A stretch of DNA of 64,000 nt, from NCBI GenBank assembly GCA_011316305.1, contig SAUG01000074.1, positions 248,001 through 312,000 on the forward strand, in the 5' to 3' direction. Shown here one piece after another: positions 56,780 through 64,000 of this stretch. This DNA is from Rusavskia elegans (lineage: Eukaryota > Ascomycota > Lecanoromycetes > Teloschistales > Teloschistaceae). The stretch's first letter is position 1. Each line of letters opens with the position of its first letter. Position numbers and translations under genes: made by a program. The notes under the pieces were generated by a model. The model was not told the DNA's origin, ran no database searches, and worked only from the letters and a program-made list of their open reading frames with translations.

Positions 56780-59259
56780 ATGCTTAAGCATGGCTTGAGT
56801 GCTTGCTCCCTCACCACAAGAGTCTCATCGAGTCAATCGAGGTTCATCCCGCCTCTTTTCCCTACTTTTGCCATCTTATCTCAAGTCCGCGTCCTACCAA
56901 ACATTCCGCGTTATATCACTTTCAGCACCATGCCGAAACGTAAAAGCTCAACTGCGCTGGCGCAGTCTACGCCTCTGCCCGATTTACCTCCTCCCCAGGC
57001 TTTCGCGGTCGATGATGGACCTCCCACGCCCAAAAGAGCAGCCAGGGGTTCCCGGTCCTCGGGGAGAAAAGCCTCTATGAATCCGGAAAAGAATGCGAAC
57101 GTGGTAGATGCGCCTGAAGCTTTCCGAGCCTCCCCTGATGCGGACACGAAGGACGAGCGGATGGATCTCGAAAAGATGTTCACGAAAGAGAAAGATGATT
57201 CCGTGCCTTCGCTGGTGGAGAACGGGGACTCTGATACACCATTGTCAGAGTTGTCGGATATCGAGACCTTGGCCAAAGCCACAGCGCCTCCTCCGAAGGC
57301 TTCGAAAGCTTCGAAGAAGGGCGGGAAAGGGGAGACGGCCAAAGCTGCCAAAGTAACCTCAGACGAGAAACCTGCAGCACCGGCAAAAGCGAAGAAGGCA
57401 GAAGCGAAAGAGCCACATTTTCTTGATCCAGAAGCCGATGGGGAGGAAGAGGCGGACGAGGAAGAGATCAAGGCTGCGCTATCACGTCCACCACCTGTAA
57501 ACAGTGATGTTCTGCCATTGCCATGGAAAGGCCGATTGGGATATGTAAGCTGCTCAATATCTGGTTCTGCAAGCATAAACTAACCAAGCAGGCATGTCTA
57601 AACACCTACCTTCGTTTCTCCAACCCACCCGTCTTCAGCTCTCGAACCTGCCGTATCGCCTCCATCCTCGAAAACCGCCATCCTCTCAGCAACCCCAACG
57701 AACCTCCACACGCAACGAAGAACCGCCCTGACAAAGAGCAGCCCGCGAGTATACGAAGAGGCCAGGATTTCGTGGAGCAACTTTGCCTAGCGAACGTCCG
57801 CGATATTCCCAAGATGCTCCGCTGGAATGATCGTTATGGCATTAAATTCATGCGCCTCAGCAGCGAAATGTTCCCTTTTGCCTCACATCCCGAGTATGGC
57901 TACAAGCTCGCTCCCTTCGCCTCCGAAGCCCTCGCCGAAGTCGGCAGGGTCGCCGCAGAACTCGGCCACAGGTTGACCACCCATCCCGGCCAATTCACCC
58001 AACTCGGCTCTCCACGGAAATCGGTCATCGACAATGCCCTCCGCGACCTAGATTACCACGCCGAAATGCTGTCACTCCTCAAGCTACCCCCGCAACAAGA
58101 CCGTGACGCTGTCATGATCCTCCATCTCGGTGGGGTCTTCGGCGACAAAGAAGCCACCCTGGCCCGCTTCCGTGAGAATTACGCCAAACTGCCTCAAGGC
58201 GTCAAAGACCGTTTTGTGCTCGAGAATGATGACGTTAGTTGGTGTGTCCATGAACTGTTACCTCTTTGCGAGGAATTGAATATCCCATTTGTCCTCGACT
58301 ACCATCATCACAACATCATATTCGACAGTACCCAGATCAGAGAAGGTACGAAAGACATCGTAGACCTTTACCCGCGCATCCTGGCCACGTGGAAGCGCAA
58401 GAACATCACCCCCAAGATGCATTACTCCGAACCGACGCCTGAAGCAATCACAGGACGGCAGAGACGAAAACATAGTCCCCGAGTAACAACACTACCACCA
58501 TGTCCCAATGATATGGATCTCATGATTGAAGCCAAGGACAAAGAACAAGCAGTGTTCGAATTGATGCGCACCTTCAAATTACCCGGTTTCGACACATTCA
58601 ACGACATGCTCCCTCACATCCGCAAAGACGACAACAAACCCGTCAAGCCCCCACCCAAGAAAAAGACGCTCAGAAAGAAGACCAAGAAACAGCTGGAAGA
58701 AGAAGGGGACGAAGACTCTGCCGCTTCAGACCCCGAACCCGCTCCTCAAGCAGTCATCGAAGAAGACGATGTAGGCATGGGAGGTCCGGACGGCCGGGTT
58801 TACTGGCCCCCAGGACAAGAACACTGGTTGAGACCAGTGAAGAAAGTGGTGAAGCCGAAGGAGAACAAGAAAGCGCCGCCAGGGAAGGAGTTGGATGACC
58901 AAGGACGGATTGTGACGGCGGCGATGAAAAGGAAGAGGGTTAAAGAGGAGGAGGAAGCGATCAATGCCGCGCAGAAGGAAGGAGAGGAAATGGCGAAGAA
59001 GGTCGAGGCAGAGGTTGATGAAGAGGTGAAGGAGGAGGATGAGGAGCCAGCGAAAGAGGAGGGGAAGGGGAAGGGGAAGGGCAAGAAAACGAAGGAGACT
59101 GGTGCAGGGGAAAAACAGACATCAGGAGGAAAGAAGAAGGCTGTCAAGGATGTAAAGCAGGAGGCGGAGGAGCCGCAGAAACCCGCGGCGACAGCACCTA
59201 CACTGGGGAGGAGACAGAGTACGAGGGGAAAGAAGGTCGATTATGCTGAAGAGAACTAG
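56780..59259 (+). CDS. UVE1: UV-damage endonuclease UVDE/Uve1
   Basis: Two exons, 56780..57544 and 57592..59259 (47-nt intron, phase 0), give 810 residues. The TIM-barrel domain (about residues 240-590) starts with RLGYACLNTYLR, rebuilt across the intron. It contains HPGQFTQLGSPR, MILHLGGVFGDK, VLENDD, DYHHHN and KMHYSEP, which carry the metal-binding residues of UVDE. The enzyme nicks DNA just 5' of pyrimidine dimers and other lesions to start an alternative excision repair. The first 50 residues are basic and lack acidic residues, like a mitochondrial leader. A second in-frame ATG at 56930 opens a form beginning MPKRKSS with a nuclear-type basic start. The C-terminal 200 residues are Lys/Glu-rich and probably disordered. 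Confidence 0.92.
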
Positions 59260-59721
59260 ATAGCTGTGTATTCAGTTCATCGCGATTTACTACCACTCGC
59301 CTGTAAGAGGAAATACAGCATTTAAAGTGCCAAGCATCTCTCAAACCAATCGTAAGCTATTCATGTTCTGTGCACGTTTGGACATGCTCTACAGAATATT
59401 CAGCGCTCAAACATTGTATCTCTCGCAACCAGTAAAGTAGACGGTTTCAGCTATCGTTACTGACAAGGGAACTATTACTATTGTAAACTCCAAGATAAGT
59501 CCTCACACCCCTAATTAATCATCCCCCCCATTTTCTCTCTTCATGAAACTGCAGTAAACCCCCTACACAAAACTCATAATCTATCTTTTAATAAAAATCA
59601 ATCAATCAACCATCACCCTTTTAAGACCTCAAATCTTTGACCCTCCAAACCAATGCCAAAAAGCCCATATACATAACCCGGCATAACCGGCAGCACCCAC
59701 GAAAACCCACCTCAACAAATC
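59260..59721. other. Intergenic region between UVE1 and ADE8
   Basis: A 462-bp same-strand interval, pyrimidine-rich near 59520-59540 and A-rich near 59590. No gene is seen. Confidence 0.5.
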
Positions 59722-61150
59722 ATGCCCTCCAAACTCGTCATCCTAATATCCGGCAACGGCTCGAACCTCCAAGCAATCATCGACGCCATTGCCTCTGGTG
59801 TGATAGCAGATACCATCATCACCCTCGTAATCTCAAATAGGAAGGACGCTTATGGTTTGGAGCGGTACGTACAGCTAGCTAGTGAGCTTTTCCTTTCTTC
59901 GTTTTTGTCACGATTAAGTTTCCCCCTGTGGTGTATCCATCCAGGACCTTTGGATCCGATGGCTACGTACAGTCCAACCGGGCTCTAAACCAATCGATTT
60001 AGAGTGTTAAGGAAGCGGCTTAGGATGCCAGTCGAATGAAAAACGCGAAATATGCATCCCTTCATCTCCCCAACCTCCCTCCCTCCCTTTCCTTTCCAAA
60101 AAAATTTTTTTTTTTCGGCCCTTCAGAACATATCTACACCTCACCCCTTCGCAAAAAGCATACTAAACCCAAAAATTAAACAATCCAGAGCCCGCAAAGC
60201 CGGCATCCCCACCACATATTTCAATCTCCTCCCCTACAGCAAAAAACACCCCAGCCACGATCCCAGCACCAAGTATTCGCCGGCGGCAAGAGCGGCCTAC
60301 GATGCCGATTTAGCGAAGAAAGTCCTCGATGCGAGGCCGAATTTGGTTGTTTGTGCGGGATGGTGAGTCATGATCCCCGTCCGGCTGGTGTGAGATTTGC
60401 GATTCGAATTGTGTGCTATATGTGTGTGAGCGGGATGCATACTGACGCCGGTGGGATGGATGTCTAGGATGCATGTGAGTTTGTCTATCATTGTCATCTA
60501 AGCCTACGGTGGCGAGCTTGAATTGCATTACATTTCACAGGAGACAGACACTGGAGAAGTCTATTTCTTCCAGAACCCCGTCTGCGGCTCCCTGTAACAG
60601 ACAGTGGCAATGAGCAAGCAGTCCTTGTATCTATCCCCTTGACATGATCCATACACTTTTATTGATTGCATGCACATTCTAATTCAATTCGATCCTAATA
60701 AACGGCTACAACAACCAGATCCTCTCCCCCTCCTTCCTCGCACCCCTATCCACCGCCAACACGCCAGTCATAAATCTCCACCCGGCACTCCCCAACCAAT
60801 ACGATGGAGCTCGTAAGCCCCCTTTTCCCTTTCTCCCCCTCCCCCCCTCCCTTCCGCAGTATATACCAACGCCAACACATCAAACAGTCGCAATCGAACG
60901 CGCCTACGCCGATTTCCAAGCTGGCAGAATCCAGCGTACGGGCTTGATGGTGCATTATGTTGTGGAGGAAGTGGATAGGGGGGAGCCGATTGTGGTGCGG
61001 GAGGTGGAGATTAGGGAGGGGGATGGGTTGGAGGATTTGAGGGAAAGGATTCATGGGGTTGAGCATGGGGCTGTTGTAGAGGCTGTGGGGATTGTGCTTG
61101 GGGAGCGGAGGCGGAGAAATGGAGCTGCTGATGCGAATGCGGATGGGTAG
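59722..61150 (+). CDS. ADE8: Phosphoribosylglycinamide formyltransferase (GART), purine synthesis
   Basis: Five exons, 59722..59864, 60189..60362, 60468..60474, 60719..60812 and 60888..61150, give 226 residues. The start LVILISGNGSNLQAI holds the phosphate-binding loop. GWMHILSPSFL, INLHPALPNQYDGA (catalytic Asn and His) and VVEEVDRGEPI (catalytic Asp) complete the active site. The enzyme transfers a formyl group from 10-formyl-tetrahydrofolate to GAR, the third step of purine synthesis, in the cytosol. Exon 3 is only 7 nt (GATGCAT) and supplies the Trp-Met-His of the conserved GWMH motif. Introns are unusually long for this window (324, 105, 244 and 75 nt). In yeasts this activity is a separate protein (Ade8), as here. 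Confidence 0.92.
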
Positions 61151-62350
61151 ATGAGGATCTATATGGCGGAGAGGGGTTTGTGATGTGGATCTTGCTGGAT
61201 GGATTTTGAGGGGGGGGGCGTGGTGCTTGAGATGTCCGATAGGAATGATGCACATGTTTTTTCTGCTTTGGTAAGAACATGCACTGGCGTGCGGAATCTT
61301 CTTCTCGTTTGCATTTGATAGCTCTGATCTTGCACCGTTGGATTTCCATTCCCACTATCAGTTCCCCTGCATCCAGAAGAACGCCAGGATTCAAGAAGGA
61401 ATCTCTGCTCCTTGATCGACCCCATTACATGAAAAACCGAAACAAAGCCATAGATGACTCCGTATTTTAATTTCAACGAAAGAATTCAGTGAGATTGGAC
61501 TATTATTGAGTCCCCCTGAAAGTTACATTAGACCCATGACATCTGCGAAGTAAGGGAATTGAATATTGGTGTGTCCATTCGGCTGATATTGCGAAAATCA
61601 GGCATCATACGCCTATACCTAAATCTTAGGTCCCCACTGGTTTATCTGATAAATGCCCTGCTCTCCTAGCAGCCAAAGAATAAGTCCTCACCCTAACACT
61701 CTGGATCTACTGTGGGGTAAAGGTAAGGTAGTGTTGCAACCGAATAGGTAACTTCATACCTCCAGATAGGTTGCGCAGACTTGTGATGCCCTATGTGTAT
61801 CGGAATGTATACCTTCCTTGTCACCCAAGTACAAAACTACCACGCTTATGATACCGAGGTGTCCATTCGAGGACCGTCGGTTGGGTGGGAAAAGTAGATG
61901 GGCCCGTGACTGTGTGCGGTCATGAGATTCATGTCTTCGAAAAGGTGGCGGTGGCGGAATGTCCCCTTTATCTCCCCCATCGTTATGCTTGCAAAGCTGT
62001 TCGATTTTTATTTTGTTTCGTTCCCCAGCAAAGCATCTCCAGCAAGCTGTGGTTGAGAGCGATGCCAGTCACCAAAGATGATTTTTTAGTAAGCGAAGAT
62101 CGGAGGTCGATGATGCTGAGCTTGAGTGCAGATGCATCAGGAAGTAGTGACTGGGCGAAGCCAAGCACTTGGCTAACATAACTGGTATGACATCGTTCTC
62201 GCAGGTTTTCTACTTGTTCTTGCTCTGCTTGTACGTAAAGTTCTTTCTCGTCCTGGTTCAAGTACGATCTAATCAGCAGCCAGAAACGCCAGCAACGATA
62301 TCGATGGAAAGCGGAGCACCAAGACGTGGAGTTGCTGGGCCGGTAAGGAC
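61151..62350. other. Intergenic region between convergent ADE8 and RSM19
   Basis: 1.2 kb with two 3' ends. A minus-strand frame at about 62261-61983 has no ATG and lies just past the RSM19 stop, so it is probably untranslated. No other content is recognised. Confidence 0.5.
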
Positions 62351-62719
62351 CTACGGTGAAAATTCCCCAAGTTTGTGTCCTACCATGTCTTCCGTGATGG
62401 TGACATCGTTGTAGACTTTTCCATTGTGAACTTGGAATTTGAGACCGATGAAATTTGGAAGGATCGTAGCTGCTCGAGCCATTGTTTTGATGGGCTTGAC
62501 GGGTTCGCCGGGCTTGGGACGGACGATGGGAAGGCTGTAGGATAAGGGCTTCTTTAGTGGATGGTGGGAGGGAAAAAATGAAACTCCGGGGTTTTCGATA
62601 CTTACGGGACTATGTGAGGCCCTGAGAGTTGGTCAGCTATGCTTTGTTACCAGAGATGGAGGACGACTGCACATACCTTTCCATACTGATCGGGCACATA
62701 GAGCCCGTGTTGGATGCAT
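62351..62719 (-). CDS. RSM19: Mitochondrial small-subunit ribosomal protein uS19m
   Basis: Three exons, 62677..62719, 62606..62621 and 62351..62534, join in frame to 80 residues. The joined product reads [34 protein letters not shown] and [13 protein letters not shown], matching uS19 and especially the mitochondrial form (yeast Rsm19, 91 residues). It sits in the head of the mitochondrial small ribosomal subunit. The second exon is only 16 nt and encodes the PHIV core. The last conserved VGHKLGEF motif is followed directly by the stop; the longer cytosolic and bacterial relatives continue with a basic tail. The start at 62719 gives a short basic leader ([11 protein letters not shown]). Confidence 0.9.
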
Positions 62720-63371
62720 TATGCTTTGGAGTAGACTTTGGGTTTGGGATGGAAAGACAGAAGGGTGATGATTGGACTTTCAGATAATGCTGAGCTCTGG
62801 GCCAGGCTACTCCATTGATCATATACTGATGCCAGGATCTTTCCACAGCTGTTACGTGTAAGGTCAAGTCGTGTGGAGAGCCGAAAGAGCCTTGGATGTC
62901 AAAGCAGCCATCCGGAGGTTGAGGGTGCTTAGTCAGCAGCCCTAAGTCACGTGATCTCGTGATTCAAAGCTTGGCCTTCTGCCTTGTCACTTTTCGCTTG
63001 GTCCACTTGCGGTGTCAAGTCCTGTCATTTAGTAATCCGGGGATTGCTGATGAGGTTGAATGTTGAACAGAGGCTTCGCGCGTGTTGAACCGCGTGGGAG
63101 AGCTGCCTATAAATGCAGAGGTGCTCACCGTTGGATTAGCTTCGCAATGCAGCACTTGCGGGCCATCAACCACTCCATACCGCAAGAATTGCCCCGGATA
63201 ACCACAGCATATACTTAAAAGTATTGAGTGCAATGTCCGTTCTCCTCATCCTACTACACGTTGTGGAATCGATGTGATGATCGCTATGTACGAGAGCAGA
63301 GGCTGACGGGGTTCATTGTGTCAGTAGTCAGTCGTCCTACGAGTGCGTTCTTCCCGGAAACTACCTCCGCA
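62720..63371. promoter_or_regulatory. Divergent promoter between RSM19 and MRE11
   Basis: A 652-bp interval between divergent starts. A CACGTG-like CACGTGATCTCGTGA stretch lies near 62948. No coding content. Confidence 0.45.
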
Positions 63372-64000
63372 ATGCCAGGCCTCACGGGTGAGTTCCCATC
63401 TAAGGACCCTGCCAGCTGTATACTGACACACCGCAGCAGCTGATACCATCCGCATCCTCGTGGCTACGGATAGCCATGTGGGCTACAATGAACGAGACCA
63501 CATTCGTGGTGACGATAGCTGGAAGAGCTTCCATGAGGTCATGTACCTGGCGAAAGAGAAAGATGTCGACATGGTCCTGCTCGCCGGAGACCTCTTCCAC
63601 GAGAACAAGCCCTCGAGAAAGTCAATGTATCAGGTCATGCGGTCATTACGCATGAACTGTCTTGGAGAGAAACCATGCCAGTTGGAAGTCCTCAGTGATA
63701 TGAGTGAGAACTTTCAGGGGGCGTTCAACCACGTCAACTACGAGGATCCAGACATCAACATATCCATGCCCGTCTTCTCAATCCACGGCAATCACGATGA
63801 CCCATCAGGAGAAGGCCACTTTGCAGCTCTAGACCTGCTTCAAGTATCCGGTTTAGTGAACTATTTCGGCCGCACTCCCGAGTCCGACAACATACAGGTC
63901 AAGCCAGTCTTACTCCAGAAAGGCAATACCAAGCTCGCCCTCTACGGTATGAGTAATGTGAGGGATGAACGACTCTTCAGAACTTTTCGCGATGGCAAGG
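63372..64000 (+). CDS. MRE11: MRE11 double-strand-break repair nuclease, 5' part (cut by window end)
   Basis: Exon 1 is 63372..63387 (16 nt, MPGLT plus one base). Exon 2 starts at 63437 or 63440 (tandem AG acceptors, both in frame) and runs off the window. The visible part shows the metallophosphoesterase motifs in order: [24 protein letters not shown] and [13 protein letters not shown], which bind the two manganese ions, with VNYFGR following. Mre11 with Rad50 and Nbs1/Xrs2 detects and trims DNA double-strand breaks. About 190 residues of the expected 700 or so are present. No defect is seen in this part. Confidence 0.95.

Noticed and set aside
56911..57576. 221-residue minus-strand open frame
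   Set aside because: Antisense to the low-complexity first exon of UVE1; its Ser/Phe-rich composition is the mirror of Lys/Glu/Ala codons.
1..64000. tRNA, 5S rRNA and CRISPR arrays
   Set aside because: GTTCGA-type strings (for example near 12289 and 13614) lack a paired A box and cloverleaf. No 5S-like sequence or regularly spaced repeat was seen by eye.

Overview
The window comes from a filamentous ascomycete. Genes carry short GT-AG introns (mostly 45-90 bp) with CTAAC/CTAAT-like branch sites. The conserved genes are typical of Pezizomycotina, and the transposable elements show the CpA-to-TpA decay left by repeat-induced point mutation (RIP). A dothideomycete is my best guess for the class, but that is inference only. 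I worked from reading frames, splice sites and remembered family motifs; no database search was possible. Exon coordinates were accepted only when phases added up to an intact frame.

Layout. 0-14 kb is mixed: a Mae1-like dicarboxylate/malate transporter, the nuclear-import factor RTP1, and two members (2.8-5.2 kb and 10.7-12.0 kb) of a protein family I do not recognise. The first member is a clean internal duplication of a two-part module that includes its intron. An AT-rich element with 50-bp terminal inverted repeats follows, then a fragment matching the C-terminus of an Argonaute Piwi domain. 15-28 kb is housekeeping: a mitochondrial PPR protein, a CZIB/UPF0587 zinc protein in five exons, a small secreted protein, an UNC-45/She4 myosin chaperone, TFIIH subunit TFB4 and a taspase-like threonine aspartase.

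28.7-47 kb is an accessory block. It holds a short protein whose 89-residue N-terminal domain recurs in a large zinc-finger/NACHT-like/ankyrin protein 14 kb away. It also holds a large Fe(II)/2-oxoglutarate-dioxygenase-like gene broken by a stop and a frameshift, a RIP-degraded Tc1/mariner element, a miniature element with three copies of one terminal repeat, an alpha/beta hydrolase, and a DUF7580-like gene broken by one stop codon. Both stops are explained by a single CpA-to-TpA change, the RIP signature.

48-64 kb is again conserved: a cinnamyl-alcohol-type dehydrogenase, MHF1 (CENP-S), a butanediol-type dehydrogenase, PGA2, a long Ser/Arg/Pro-rich protein with CxxC motifs, UV-damage endonuclease UVE1 with an apparent mitochondrial leader, ADE8 with a 7-nt exon, mitochondrial ribosomal protein uS19m with a 16-nt exon, and the start of MRE11. 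MHF1, UVE1 and MRE11 all act in DNA repair, but their spacing does not suggest co-regulation.

The best candidates for something undescribed are the duplicated two-module membrane-anchored family and the shared 89-residue exon that links a solo protein to an NLR-like protein. No tRNA, rRNA or CRISPR array was seen.
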